Assembly (NCBI RefSeq): GCF_004078655.1
Contig: NZ_RZNC01000002.1
Coordinates: forward strand, 1 to 64,000
Direction: 5' to 3'
Length of the DNA stretch: 64,000 bases
DNA from: Labedella populi
Lineage (GTDB): Bacteria > Actinomycetota > Actinomycetes > Actinomycetales > Microbacteriaceae
Below the pieces are notes generated by a model. The model had not been told where the DNA came from. It saw only the letters and a program-made list of their open reading frames with translations, and did no database searches. This document shows, piece by piece, positions 15,017-24,398 of the stretch; position 1 is the first letter of the stretch, and the number at the start of each line of letters is the position of its first letter. The position numbers were made by a program, and so were the translations under genes.

Positions 15017-18000
15017 GTCTGATCCTCAGGCCCCGCGGCGTCTCGACGAAACCGGCCTCCCGCAACGGCAGGGCGAGCGGGCTGCCGAGGGCGAATTCGC
15101 CGTTGACGTTCTCGACGGAGAGCTTCTCGACGCGGCCGTCGCGGACGATGTTCGCGAGCGAGACGGCGGCGTCGTGGACGAGTTGCTCGTCGGGGGTGAA
15201 CGCGAGCAGGGAGGAGCCCCCGCGCTCAAGGTAGAAGACGATCTCGCCATCGACGATCGTCACGAGGCCTCCGGCCTTGCGACCGGGGCGGTGCTTCGTG
15301 CCGGTCGTCTCGGTGCTCGGCCAGGGGAGTGAGGCTCCGTACGGGTTGGCGGGGTCCGTGGCGGCGAGTGTCACCGCGGTGAGCTTCTCGCCCGGCTTCT
15401 CGCCGCGGGGCTCGGACCGGACGAAGGTGCGCACCCGATCGACCGTTCCCGAGGTCGAGAACTGGGCGGCGCCGAGTCCGTCGATGATGTAGCCGCGGCG
15501 CGCACGGCCCTTCTCCTCGAAGCCGCTCAACACCTTGTAGGCGAGGGCGAAGCCGCCCGGCACGCCCTCGGTCGCGACCGACCCGCGCGTGACGATCCCG
15601 TAGCGATCGAGCAGGATCTCGGCGGTGGCGGCGGCCCGGATGGTCGGGTCGCCCTCGGCGAGCGGCAGGATCGACCAGCGACCGCCGAGACGCGGCCCTC
15701 CGACTCGCGTCGTCATGGTCGGCCGCGGTACCGAGCGGCCACGGTAGGTCCGCGCGCGCGGCGTCGCCCGGGTGGCGCGATGAGAGCCTCCGCCGCCCGT
15801 GAGCGTGCGCAGAGGGCTGAACGTGTCGTTGGTGATGAGGCCGGCCCAGACGAGGTCCCAGATCGCGGCGACGAGTGCCTTGTCGTCTGCGGCTCCCGTG
15901 CTCTCGGCGAGCTGACCGAAGAAGTAGGCCCCGCCCGTCCCGAGCGCGAGGAGCACCTCGCGCTGGAGGGCGTCGGGCTCGTGGTCGCGCGCGATCGGGA
16001 GGGTGACGGGCGCCGCGTCCGCCGGGTGGAGCGCGACCCAGCCGTCGTTACCGGGGAGTGAGCCGGCGCCGGACCAGGAGACCTCGCCCGTCGCCGTGAG
16101 CTCGTCGAGCATCGCGGGGGAGTAGTCGCGCACCCGCTGCGGAAGTACGAGCGACTCCCACGCCGACGCGGGGATCGGCACACCGGCGAGTTGCTCCACC
16201 ACGGTGAGTACGCCGTCGACGCCGCGGAGTGAACTCCCGACGTGCTGCCACACCGGCAGGAAGCGCGCGAACGTCTGCTGGTCGACCGGCTCGACCTCGT
16301 GTCGGAGCGCAGCGAGAGAGCGGACCCGCAAGCGCCGCAGGACCTCGGAATCGCACCACTCGTCGTCGTCCGCACCTCGTTCCCGTGCCGCGGTGAGGAA
16401 CTCGCCGCTGACGATGCGCCGTTCGTCCGCGAGGCGACCGAGCGTGTGGCGCGCGACGGCCGGCCCGAGGCCGAATCGCCGCGCGACGGCGGCCGTCGTG
16501 AAGGGGCCGTGCGTGCGCGCGTAGCGCGCGACGAGGTCGCCGAGCGGATCGGTGACGGGTTCGATGAACGCGACAGGGACGCCGATGGGCAGCGGCACGC
16601 CGAGCGCGTCGCGCAAGCGCGACGAGTCCTCGATGGCCGACCACCACTCCGCTCCGGCGAAGGACGACCGGATGACGCGCTTCGCCGACTCGAGCCTCCG
16701 CAGGTGCACGAGCGCTTCGTCGGCGGTGGCGTGGCCGGCATCGAGGTCGATGGACGGGGTCGGCGCGTCGTCGGCGCCATCGGGGCCGCCGAGCGCCGGT
16801 GGCGGGGTGGCGGCCGACGCGTCGGGCAGCGCCGCCGCGGGGTGCTCCGCCTCGAGTCGGGCCGCTACCTCGTCGACCGTGAGCGGACCCAGCATGCGCA
16901 CGAGGTCGGCGACCCCCTCGAGTCCGCGCATGCGGCGCTCCGGGAGGAGCCGTTGCAGCTCGAGTTCGGTGCGGGTGATGACGCCCGGGTCGAGCAGTTC
17001 GCGGAGCTCGACGTTGCCGAGCAGCTCCGAGAGCATGCCCTGGTCGAGGGCGAGAGCGGCCGCCCGGCGCTCGGCGAGCGGGCTGTCGCCCTCGTACATG
17101 AACGCGCCGACGTAGCCGAAGAGCAGCGAGGCCGCGAAGGGGGACGGCGTGTCGGTCGTGGTCTCGACGACGCGGACCGCGCGAGATCCGATGCGCTTCG
17201 CGAGATCGAGCAGGGCCGGGAGGTCGTACACGTCCTGCAGGCACTCGCGGACCGTCTCGAGCAGGATCGGGAAATCGGGGTACCTCTTCGCCACGTCGAG
17301 GAGCTGGGCCGAGCGCTGCCGCTGCTGCCACAGTGGGGCTCGGGAACCCGGCCGCCGGTTGGGAAGCAAGAGCGCTCGCGCCGCGCACTCACGGAAGCGC
17401 GACGCGAAGAGCGCGGAACCGCCGACCTCGTCGCGCACGATGGCCTCGAGCTCGTCCGGGTCGATCACGAAGAGGTCGGCTCCGGGGGGCTCGGCATCGG
17501 TGTCCGGGATCCGCACGATGATGCCGTCGTCGCTCGCGGTCGCGCCGCCATCGACGCCCAGGCGTTCACGGACGCGCGCCGCGACGGCGAGAGCCCAGGG
17601 GGCGTGGACGTGCATGCCGTAGGGCGAGTGGAGGATGACGCGCCAGTCGCCGAGCTCGTCGCGGCTGCGTTCGACCACGAGCGTGCGGTCGGTCGGGAGG
17701 TGGCCCGTCGCTCGTTTCTGCTCCGAGAGGTACGTGAGGAGGTTGCCGACGGCGCGCGTGTCGAGTCCCGCCGCGGAGAGACGGTTCTCCGCCTGTGTCG
17801 GCGTGGCCGAATCGGTCTCGCGCACGAAGGCCCCGATCGCCTCGCCGAGCTCTGCGGGGCGGCCGAGCCCGTCGCCCTTCCAGAACGGCAGCCGCCCCGG
17901 CTGACCGAACGCCGGGGTCACGAGCACGCGATCGTGGGTGATCTCCTGGATGGTCCAGCTCGTGGCGCCGAGGGCGAACACGTCGCCGACCCGCGACTCG

Positions 18001-19919
18001 TAGACCATCTCCTCGTCGAGCTCGCCGACCCGGGTGCCGCCCTTCGCGTCGCCCCCCACCATGTGGACGGCGAACATCCCGCGGTCGGGGATCGTGCCGC
18101 CACTCGTCACGGCGAGGCGCTGCGCGCCGGGCCGCCCGGTGAGCGTCCCCGCGTCGCGGTCCCAGACGAGGCGCGGCCGGAGCTCGGCGAAGTCGTCGCT
18201 CGGATACCGTCCCGCGAGGAGGTCGAGGGTCGCCTCGAACGCCGAGCGCGGGAGGGAGCGGAACGGCGCGCTCCGCCGCACCGTCTCGAACCACGTCTCG
18301 ACTTCGACCGGCTCCAGCGCGCACACGGCGACCGTCTGCTGGGCGAGCACGTCGAGCGGGTTCGCCGGGACCGAGAGCCGTTCGATCTGACCCGTGACCA
18401 TGCGCTCCGTGGCGACGGCCGTGCTCACGAGATCCGAACGGTGCTTCGGGAAGAGGACGCCGCGGGAGATCTCGCCGACCTGGTGACCTGCTCGCCCCAC
18501 GCGCTGCAGGCCGCTCGCGACAGACGGCGGCGTCTCGACCTGGACGACGAGGTCGACGTCGCCCATGTCGATGCCGAGTTCGAGGCTCGACGTCGCGACG
18601 ACGCACCGCAGCCGGCCCGTCTTGAGCGCGTCCTCGATGTCGGAACGCTGCTCCTTGGAGACGGAGCCGTGGTGCGCCCGTGCGAGGGGAGCGCCCATCG
18701 CCTCGGTGGAGACCCCGGGTTCGAGGAGGGCGGTGCCCGCGCGCGAACCCGCGGTCTGCCCACTCCCGCCCATGAGTGCGGCCGGAGCTCGTCGAGGCGC
18801 CCCAGCGGGAGCGCCGCCACCGCTGCTGCCATCACCGCCGCTGCCACCATCGCCGTCGCCCATCGGTTCTGGGGCGTTGCGCTCCTCCCAGATCTCGTTG
18901 AAGCGAGCGGTGAGGCGCTCGGCGAGACGGCGGGAGTTCGCGAAGACGATCGTGGACCGATGCTCGAGTATGCGATCGACGATGGCTTCTTCGACGTGAG
19001 GCCAGATGGAGCCCGTGCGTTCGCCGTCGGGGATGAGGGCCCCGGCGGTCGCGCCCTCCCGCGGACCGGAAGCGTCTCGTGCGGAGTCTCCAGCGCCGGG
19101 ATCCGTCATGTCGTCGACCGGCACCACGACCGTGAGGTCGAAGCGCTTGTCCGCCGTCGGCGCGACGATCTCGACGGCGGCCCGGCCGCAGAGGAAGCGC
19201 GCCACCTCCTCGTGCGGCCGCACGGTCGCCGACAGGCCGATGCGTTGCGCGGGCTTCTCGAGCAGATCGTCGAGGCGCTCGAGCGATACCGCGAGGTGGG
19301 CGCCGCGCTTGCCGCCGGCGAGGGCATGGACCTCATCGACGATCACGGTGTCGACGTCGCGCAGCGTCTCACGAGCGGCCGAGGTGAGCAGGAGGAACAA
19401 GGACTCGGGCGTCGTGATGAGGATATCGGGCGGGTTCTTGAGGAGTGCGCGCCGCTCCGCCTGAGGGGTGTCGCCGGAGCGCACGCCGACCCGGATGTCG
19501 GGGACGTCGAGTCCGAGCCGCTTCGCCGTCTGCGTGACGCCCACGAGGGGTGACCGGAGGTTGCGCTCGACGTCGACACCGAGGGCCTTGAGCGGCGAGA
19601 TGTAGAGGACGCGCGTGCCGGTTGCGGTTTCGTCGACCGCTGTCTTCTTCTTCGTCGTCGTCGCTGGCCGCGTCGACGCCGCGGTCGTTCGAGCGGGAAC
19701 GGCCCCTGACGCGATGAGCCGGTCGATCGACCAGAGGAACGCGGACAGCGTCTTGCCGGAGCCGGTGGGTGCGACGACGAGCGCGTGCGAGCCGCGCGAG
19801 ATGGCGTCCCACGCGCCGGACTGGGCCCGGGTGGGTGCGTCGAACGCCCCCTGGAACCACTCACGCGTGGCGGGGGAGAAACGATCGAGGACGTCGCTCA
19901 CGGATTCATGCAAACACAC
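15009..19919 (-). CDS. lhr: Lhr-type large ATP-dependent helicase
   Basis: A giant superfamily-2 helicase of ~1630 residues. The N-terminal core has Walker A VVAPTGSGKT (residues 48-57), DEVH in VIVDEVHALAGGKRG (near 200), SAT in GLSATVRPHEE and the motif VI region QRVGRAGHQVGE. A Gly/Ser/Ala-rich insert of ~70 residues interrupts the second RecA domain, and a very long C-terminal region of Lhr-CTD type follows. Lhr is a 3'-to-5' DNA helicase used in mutagen and oxidative damage repair. The start is uncertain: GTG 19919 is listed, but GTG 19901 (VSDVLDRFS) is equally possible and neither has a good ribosome site. It is co-transcribed with nei2. Confidence 0.93.
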   Translation of the reverse strand: MCLHESVSDVLDRFSPATREWFQGAFDAPTRAQSGAWDAISRGSHALVVAPTGSGKTLSAFLWSIDRLIASGAVPARTTAASTRPATTTKKKTAVDETATGTRVLYISPLKALGVDVERNLRSPLVGVTQTAKRLGLDVPDIRVGVRSGDTPQAERRALLKNPPDILITTPESLFLLLTSAARETLRDVDTVIVDEVHALAGGKRGAHLAVSLERLDDLLEKPAQRIGLSATVRPHEEVARFLCGRAAVEIVAPTADKRFDLTVVVPVDDMTDPGAGDSARDASGPREGATAGALIPDGERTGSIWPHVEEAIVDRILEHRSTIVFANSRRLAERLTARFNEIWEERNAPEPMGDGDGGSGGDGSSGGGAPAGAPRRAPAALMGGSGQTAGSRAGTALLEPGVSTEAMGAPLARAHHGSVSKEQRSDIEDALKTGRLRCVVATSSLELGIDMGDVDLVVQVETPPSVASGLQRVGRAGHQVGEISRGVLFPKHRSDLVSTAVATERMVTGQIERLSVPANPLDVLAQQTVAVCALEPVEVETWFETVRRSAPFRSLPRSAFEATLDLLAGRYPSDDFAELRPRLVWDRDAGTLTGRPGAQRLAVTSGGTIPDRGMFAVHMVGGDAKGGTRVGELDEEMVYESRVGDVFALGATSWTIQEITHDRVLVTPAFGQPGRLPFWKGDGLGRPAELGEAIGAFVRETDSATPTQAENRLSAAGLDTRAVGNLLTYLSEQKRATGHLPTDRTLVVERSRDELGDWRVILHSPYGMHVHAPWALAVAARVRERLGVDGGATASDDGIIVRIPDTDAEPPGADLFVIDPDELEAIVRDEVGGSALFASRFRECAARALLLPNRRPGSRAPLWQQRQRSAQLLDVAKRYPDFPILLETVRECLQDVYDLPALLDLAKRIGSRAVRVVETTTDTPSPFAASLLFGYVGAFMYEGDSPLAERRAAALALDQGMLSELLGNVELRELLDPGVITRTELELQRLLPERRMRGLEGVADLVRMLGPLTVDEVAARLEAEHPAAALPDASAATPPPALGGPDGADDAPTPSIDLDAGHATADEALVHLRRLESAKRVIRSSFAGAEWWSAIEDSSRLRDALGVPLPIGVPVAFIEPVTDPLGDLVARYARTHGPFTTAAVARRFGLGPAVARHTLGRLADERRIVSGEFLTAARERGADDDEWCDSEVLRRLRVRSLAALRHEVEPVDQQTFARFLPVWQHVGSSLRGVDGVLTVVEQLAGVPIPASAWESLVLPQRVRDYSPAMLDELTATGEVSWSGAGSLPGNDGWVALHPADAAPVTLPIARDHEPDALQREVLLALGTGGAYFFGQLAESTGAADDKALVAAIWDLVWAGLITNDTFSPLRTLTGGGGSHRATRATPRARTYRGRSVPRPTMTTRVGGPRLGGRWSILPLAEGDPTIRAAATAEILLDRYGIVTRGSVATEGVPGGFALAYKVLSGFEEKGRARRGYIIDGLGAAQFSTSGTVDRVRTFVRSEPRGEKPGEKLTAVTLAATDPANPYGASLPWPSTETTGTKHRPGRKAGGLVTIVDGEIVFYLERGGSSLLAFTPDEQLVHDAAVSLANIVRDGRVEKLSVENVNGEFALGSPLALPLREAGFVETPRGLRIRRA

Positions 19920-19998
19920 ACCACCGACACCGGGTACACGGTCGCTCAGGGCGACGCCCTCGTGTAGGGCGGAGGCGGCGTTCGCCGAGACTCGGGGA

Positions 19999-20658
19999 TC
20001 AGAGTTCGCGCGAGATGAAGGCCGAGACGTCGGTGAGCTCCTGGGGGGAGACGGAGTGGGCGAGCCCCTCGTAGATCCGGCCCGTGAGCGTCGAGTGTCG
20101 TGGCAGCCAATCCGTCGTCCGCAGCACGGCGGCCGCCGGGATGACGGTATCGAGGGTTCCCCGTCCCCAGAACACGGGTGGGGCTGCGGCCGCGAGCGCC
20201 TCGTCGCCGTCGTGGTCGAGCGTCGGGACGAAACCGGCGAGCGTCACGGCGTAGCGGAATCGATCGGGAGCGGCGCGGAGGAGCTGGAGAACGAGGGATC
20301 CGCCCTGCGAGAAGCCGAGGAGGCCGATCGACGTGGGAGCCACTTCGAGCCGGTCGAGCCACCGCAAGACCGCGTCGACGGCCTCGTCGACGCCCGACGG
20401 GTCCGGCGCGCCGGTGGGGTCCACGGCGCCCGGAGTGTCGAGCGCATACCAGGACCACCCGAGGAGCGGCCAGGGCGCTGCGAGAGGAGCGCGCAACGAC
20501 GCGATCACGGGCTCGAGCGGCAGACCCGTTCCGAGGCCGAAGAGATCGCCCTCGTTCGATCCGTAGCCGTGGAGGAGGACGAGGAGCGGGCGATCGACCC
20601 GGTCCGTGGGCCCCGCAGACCACAACACGGCGTCGTCGTCGATCTCGACGGCGCTCAT
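19999..20658 (-). CDS. Phospholipase/carboxylesterase-family hydrolase, second paralog
   Basis: A 219-residue alpha/beta-hydrolase from ATG 20658, preceded by a G-rich ribosome site. It has LLVLLHGYGSNEGDLFGLG (residues 25-43), the nucleophile elbow GFSQGG (residues 115-120), WGRGTLDTVIP with the acid and GLAHSVS with the histidine. It is similar in length and motifs to the operon gene at 2160 but stands alone here, divergent from the NUDIX gene. Substrate is unknown; family members cleave short-chain carboxylic or lysophospholipid esters. Confidence 0.85.
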   Translation of the reverse strand: MSAVEIDDDAVLWSAGPTDRVDRPLLVLLHGYGSNEGDLFGLGTGLPLEPVIASLRAPLAAPWPLLGWSWYALDTPGAVDPTGAPDPSGVDEAVDAVLRWLDRLEVAPTSIGLLGFSQGGSLVLQLLRAAPDRFRYAVTLAGFVPTLDHDGDEALAAAAPPVFWGRGTLDTVIPAAAVLRTTDWLPRHSTLTGRIYEGLAHSVSPQELTDVSAFISREL

Positions 20659-20822
20659 GGACGCCCCCGTCCGTCTTCGACACCGATCACTCGTGGTCCT
20701 CCCGTCGTGGACTCCGTTCGGGGTCCGTCCTCTCCAGCGTAACGACGCGCTCCGACGTCGGGTCGCGTGGCGGGCGCGCGCGACTCACGGAGGCCACGCA
20801 CCCGGACGCCCGCCACGCACGG

Positions 20823-20828
20823 CAGAAT
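20823..20828 (+). promoter_or_regulatory. -10 element of leaderless NUDIX gene
   Basis: CAGAAT, then exactly six bases, then ATG 20835. Four positions match the consensus. Confidence 0.45.
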
Positions 20829-20834
20829 GGCCCA

Positions 20835-21422
20835 ATGGCCGTGAGAACCCCCGATCCCGATCCCGACGTCCCCGAGGAGCCGGCCGAGTCGCCGCGACCA
20901 TCGGTCAACCCCGGATGGTTGAGCGACATCGAACTCGCCGAGGTGCGGCAGCGCCTCCCTCTCCTCTACGTCGAGGCGGTGCCCGTCCGCGTCGACGGGC
21001 TCGGGGTCGTGACCGAGGTGGGTGTGCTCCTCCGCGCGACCCCCACCGGCCAGATGACGCGCACGCTCGTCTCCGGACGCGTGCTCTACGGCGAGACGCT
21101 CCGCGAGGCGCTGTTCCGCCACCTCGAGAAGGACCTCGGTCCGATGGCCTTCCCGCAACTCCCCGCGTCGCCCGTGCCCTTCCAAATCGCCGAGTACTTC
21201 CCGATTCCGGGCGTCTCCCTGTTCTCGGACGACCGGCAGCACGCCGTGTCCCTCGCCTACGTCGTCCCGGTGACCGGGACCTGCGAACCGCGCCAGGATG
21301 CGCTCGAGGTCACGTGGATGACACCGGAGGAGGCGTCGTCGGATGCCGTATCGGCCGAGATGGAGGGCGGCCGCGGCAGCCTCGTCCGCTCGGCTCTCGC
21401 TTCCGTCGGCCGCTTGCGCTGA
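20835..21422 (+). CDS. NUDIX-fold protein of the DUF4916 type
   Basis: A 195-residue protein with a proline-rich start (DPDPDVPEEPAESPRP) and a NUDIX-like core. PGWLSDIELAEVRQRLPLLY and EVGVLLRATPTGQMTRTLVSG lead to GRVLYGETLREALFRHLEKDL, where the usual GxxxxxExxxxAxxREhxEE box is changed: Gly and the first Glu remain, but the REhxEE catalytic part reads FRHLEKD. This is typical of DUF4916 proteins, whose pyrophosphatase activity is doubtful. The last part has VSLAYVVPVTG and a WMTPEEA strand seen in NUDIX proteins. It is leaderless by the upstream hexamer. Confidence 0.78.
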   Translation: MAVRTPDPDPDVPEEPAESPRPSVNPGWLSDIELAEVRQRLPLLYVEAVPVRVDGLGVVTEVGVLLRATPTGQMTRTLVSGRVLYGETLREALFRHLEKDLGPMAFPQLPASPVPFQIAEYFPIPGVSLFSDDRQHAVSLAYVVPVTGTCEPRQDALEVTWMTPEEASSDAVSAEMEGGRGSLVRSALASVGRLR

Positions 21423-21498
21423 TCGCCGGCGCGGCCACCGCCCCATGTCATGACGGACGCATGAAAGCGACCCCTCATGCGGGGGGAGCGGGAGCCGC

Positions 21499-21504
21499 TA
21501 CAGT
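21499..21504 (+). promoter_or_regulatory. -10 element of leaderless maltokinase gene
   Basis: TACAGT exactly six bases before ATG 21511. Confidence 0.55.
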
Positions 21505-21510
21505 CGCGGC

Positions 21511-22857
21511 ATGAGCGCCGTGGTCACTGTCATCGCCGAATGGATGGCGCGTCAGCGCTGGTATCAGGCGAAGGGCGCCGAACCGGCTCTGAGCGTCGTC
21601 GCGAGTCTCGACGGCGGCGCACCGGGGGTGCGGGTCACGGTCTTCCTGCTCCTCGACGAGGCCCCGGCCGAGCCTCTCCTCTATCAGGTGCCCGTCGTGT
21701 TCCGCCCCGAGCAGGCACCTGACGCTCAGGGCGCCCTCATCGGAGAGGTCGACGGGCGCTTCCTCTACGACGGTCCTCACGACGCGGCGTACGTGCAGCT
21801 CCTCGTGCGCACGATCGCTGACGGCGGTCGGCTCGAGGGCGACGAGGCGCGCGCCGTCGGAGAGCCGGCGGTCGACCCCGGCACGCCGACCGCCTCCCAT
21901 GTGTTCTCGGGTGAGCAATCGAACACCTCGATCGTCGTCGACGTGGACGGCGGGCCCTTGCCGCACGTGATCGCGAAGGTCTTCCGTCTCATCCACCACG
22001 GGGAGAACCCTGACGTCACACTGCAGTCGGGCATCAGTGCGGCCGGATCCGACCGCGTCCCGCGGTCTTTCGGCGTGCTCACCGGATCGTGGCCCGACCC
22101 GGGGCGGGCCGACGGAATCGCCGTCGGGCACCTCGCGGCCGTTCAGGAGTTCCTGCCCGGCTCCGAGGACGCGTGGCGCGTGGCCCTCCGCGCGGCGGCG
22201 GCCGGCGAGGACTTCTCCGAGAGGGCCCGCGCGCTCGGAGAAGCGGTCGCCGAAGTGCACGAGACGCTCGCCGCCGTCTTCCCTACCGTCGAGACGGGTC
22301 CTGCTGATGTCGACGAGGCACTCGCCGTCATGCGGTCGCGCCTCCGGACGGCGACAGCCGAGGTACCGCAGCTCGAGGCGTATCGCGACGCGATCGAGGC
22401 GGTCTACGACCGTGCCGCGGGCGCGCGGTGGCCGGACCTTCAGCGGATCCACGGAGATCTGCACCTCGGACAGGTGCTGTGGTCCGATCGCCGGGGTTGG
22501 ATCGTGATCGACTTCGAGGGTGAGCCCCTGCGCACGATGGCCGAGCGCACCCGCCCCGATGTGGCGCTGCGCGACGTCGCGGGGATGTTGCGCTCCTTCG
22601 ACTACGTCGCGGGGTCGCTCGGTCAGGACGGGGGGAGCGATGCCGCGGGCGTCGGCGGCTGGGCCGCCGCCGGCCGTGCGTCGTTCTCCGGTGGCTACAG
22701 CGCGCGCTCGGGAGTGGACCTCGTGGAGAACCGTGACGTCCTCGACGCCTTCGAACTCGACAAGGCCGTCTACGAGACGCTCTACGAGGCGCGGAATCGA
22801 CCGGCATGGCTGACTATCCCGCTCGCGGCGGTCGAGCGGCTCGTCGCCTCCGCGTGA
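21511..22857 (+). CDS. mak: Maltokinase
   Basis: A 448-residue kinase that makes maltose-1-phosphate from maltose and ATP, feeding the GlgE route to alpha-glucan. The N-terminal cap has the family start AEWMARQRWYQAKGAEP. A glycine-poor ATP loop VFSGEQSNTSIVV (near 132-144) precedes VIAKVFRLIHHGENPDV with the lysine. The catalytic loop is IHGDLHLGQVLW (near 313-324) and the metal site VIDFEGEPLRTMAERTRPD (near 330-348), both diagnostic of maltokinase. No treS or glgE is adjacent in the window. A GGVG-rich linker near 375 is an odd insertion. The start is leaderless. Confidence 0.88.
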   Translation: MSAVVTVIAEWMARQRWYQAKGAEPALSVVASLDGGAPGVRVTVFLLLDEAPAEPLLYQVPVVFRPEQAPDAQGALIGEVDGRFLYDGPHDAAYVQLLVRTIADGGRLEGDEARAVGEPAVDPGTPTASHVFSGEQSNTSIVVDVDGGPLPHVIAKVFRLIHHGENPDVTLQSGISAAGSDRVPRSFGVLTGSWPDPGRADGIAVGHLAAVQEFLPGSEDAWRVALRAAAAGEDFSERARALGEAVAEVHETLAAVFPTVETGPADVDEALAVMRSRLRTATAEVPQLEAYRDAIEAVYDRAAGARWPDLQRIHGDLHLGQVLWSDRRGWIVIDFEGEPLRTMAERTRPDVALRDVAGMLRSFDYVAGSLGQDGGSDAAGVGGWAAAGRASFSGGYSARSGVDLVENRDVLDAFELDKAVYETLYEARNRPAWLTIPLAAVERLVASA

Positions 22858-22916
22858 GGCATCACGTCTCCTGCACGGGCGTCGTCGCCGCTCGGCGATC
22901 TCTCCGCTGCAGTCCG

Positions 22917-22922
22917 TAGAAT
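22917..22922 (+). promoter_or_regulatory. -10 element of leaderless coiled-coil gene
   Basis: TAGAAT (5 of 6 to consensus) exactly six bases before ATG 22929. Confidence 0.55.
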
Positions 22923-22928
22923 CAGGCC

Positions 22929-24368
22929 ATGGGCCTCCCCGAAATCCTCGTGTCTCTCGTCGTCATCGTCGTCGGCATCGGAGCCGTCGCGGGAGTCGTG
23001 ACCGCTCTCGTGCGGCGGGCGGGACGTCGTCGGATCGCGGCGACCGAGTCGGAGCTGCGCGAGCTCGAGACGCGCGCCGGCAGCGCCCTCGTCCACGCGG
23101 ATGACCGTGTCCAGGCGAGCGAGGACGAGGTCGGTTTCGCCGTCGCCGAGTTCGGAGAATCCGCGACGGCCGACTTCACGCGAGCGCTCGCTCGGTCGCG
23201 GGCGCGACTGCGGGAAGCGTTCGAGCTGAAACAGCGCCTCGAGGACGCCTTCCCCGACACGGTGGACGAGCGACGCGACTGGAACCGGCGCATCATCGAG
23301 CTGGCGGCGTCGGCCGAGCAAGCGCTCGCCGAGCAGTCGGCCGCCTTCACGTCGCTCCGCTCGCTCGAGCAGCAGGCGCCGTCGGCCGTGCGGACGGTGC
23401 GCGCGCGGATCGCCGAGGTGCAGCCGGGCATCGAGTCGTCGGAGCGGCTGCTGGAGCGGTTGCGTTCCCGGTACTCGGACGACGCGCTGCGTGCGGTGGG
23501 CCGCAACCCCTCCCAGGCGAAGGAGCTCGTCGTCTACGCCGAGCGGAGCCTCGAGGTCGCCGAGGACCGGCTCGGGTCGCGCCGGGCCGCCGATGCGACC
23601 GTCCCACTGCAGACCCCGGAGGAGGCGGTGCACCGGGCCGGTCAGCTCGTGACCGCCGTGGAGAGGTTCGAGGTCGACGCGTTGCGTGCGGAGTCGACGC
23701 TCGCGGCCGTCGTCGCCGATACCGAGTCCGACATCGTCGAAGCGCGCCGATTGCTGTCGACGGTTCGAGAGCCGGCGGCGCGATCCGCGATCGAGTCGGC
23801 GGCGGCGCGCGCGGCCGCCGCGCTCGAGGCTCTCTCGCCGATCGCCGACCGTCGCGACCCGCTCGGGGAACTCGAGAGCCTCCGCGAGGCGAACTCCGCG
23901 CTCGACCGGGTCGTCGCCGACGTACGCGGTCGCCAGCAGCAGGAGGAGCACTCCCTCGCCGCGATCGGCCCGGCGCTCGACGACGCGGAGCGACAGATCG
24001 GCGTCGCCCGCGACTTCCTCTCCGGCTACCGCGGTCCGATCGGGCCGGATGCTCGAACGAAGCTCGCCGAGGCGGAGCGCCTGCTCGACACGCTCGACTC
24101 CGCACCGGACGCGACGACGGCGCTCGGTCAGGTCCGCCGGGCCGCGAGTCTCGCGGCGCTCGCCGTGACACTCGGTCAACGCGACATCGAGGCGCATCAG
24201 CAGCAGCAGATGCAGCAGCAGTACCAGCAGGGCTACGGAGGCTACGGCGGTTACGGTCGCGGCCGGGGCGGCGGAGGGGACATCCTCGGGGGTGTCGTCG
24301 GCGGTCTCGTCATCGGTGGTCTGATGAGCGGCTTCGGAGACGGCGACGGGTTCGACTTCGACTTCTGA
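22929..24368 (+). CDS. Membrane-anchored coiled-coil protein, TPM-protein tail without TPM domain
   Basis: A 479-residue protein with one N-terminal membrane span (ILVSLVVIVVGIGAVAGVV, residues 6-24), then ~380 residues of Ala/Glu/Arg-rich helix with many heptads, and a tail of QQQQ runs, GYGGYGGYGRGRGGGG and a Gly-rich hydrophobic end (GGVVGGLVIGGLMSGF). This matches the region after the TPM domain in actinobacterial TPM (YgcG-like) proteins, but the TPM phosphatase-like domain itself is missing. It probably forms a membrane-tethered scaffold. It is leaderless, and convergent with the GNAT gene 30 bases away. Confidence 0.72.
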   Translation: MGLPEILVSLVVIVVGIGAVAGVVTALVRRAGRRRIAATESELRELETRAGSALVHADDRVQASEDEVGFAVAEFGESATADFTRALARSRARLREAFELKQRLEDAFPDTVDERRDWNRRIIELAASAEQALAEQSAAFTSLRSLEQQAPSAVRTVRARIAEVQPGIESSERLLERLRSRYSDDALRAVGRNPSQAKELVVYAERSLEVAEDRLGSRRAADATVPLQTPEEAVHRAGQLVTAVERFEVDALRAESTLAAVVADTESDIVEARRLLSTVREPAARSAIESAAARAAAALEALSPIADRRDPLGELESLREANSALDRVVADVRGRQQQEEHSLAAIGPALDDAERQIGVARDFLSGYRGPIGPDARTKLAEAERLLDTLDSAPDATTALGQVRRAASLAALAVTLGQRDIEAHQQQQMQQQYQQGYGGYGGYGRGRGGGGDILGGVVGGLVIGGLMSGFGDGDGFDFDF

Positions 24369-24398
24369 TGGAGCCGTTTCCGCGTGACCGGTGGACGG

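Noticed and set aside
16242-19553. A 1100-codon plus-strand open frame inside lhr
   Set aside because: It is the antisense shadow of the helicase gene; it has no ribosome site and no recognisable motif.
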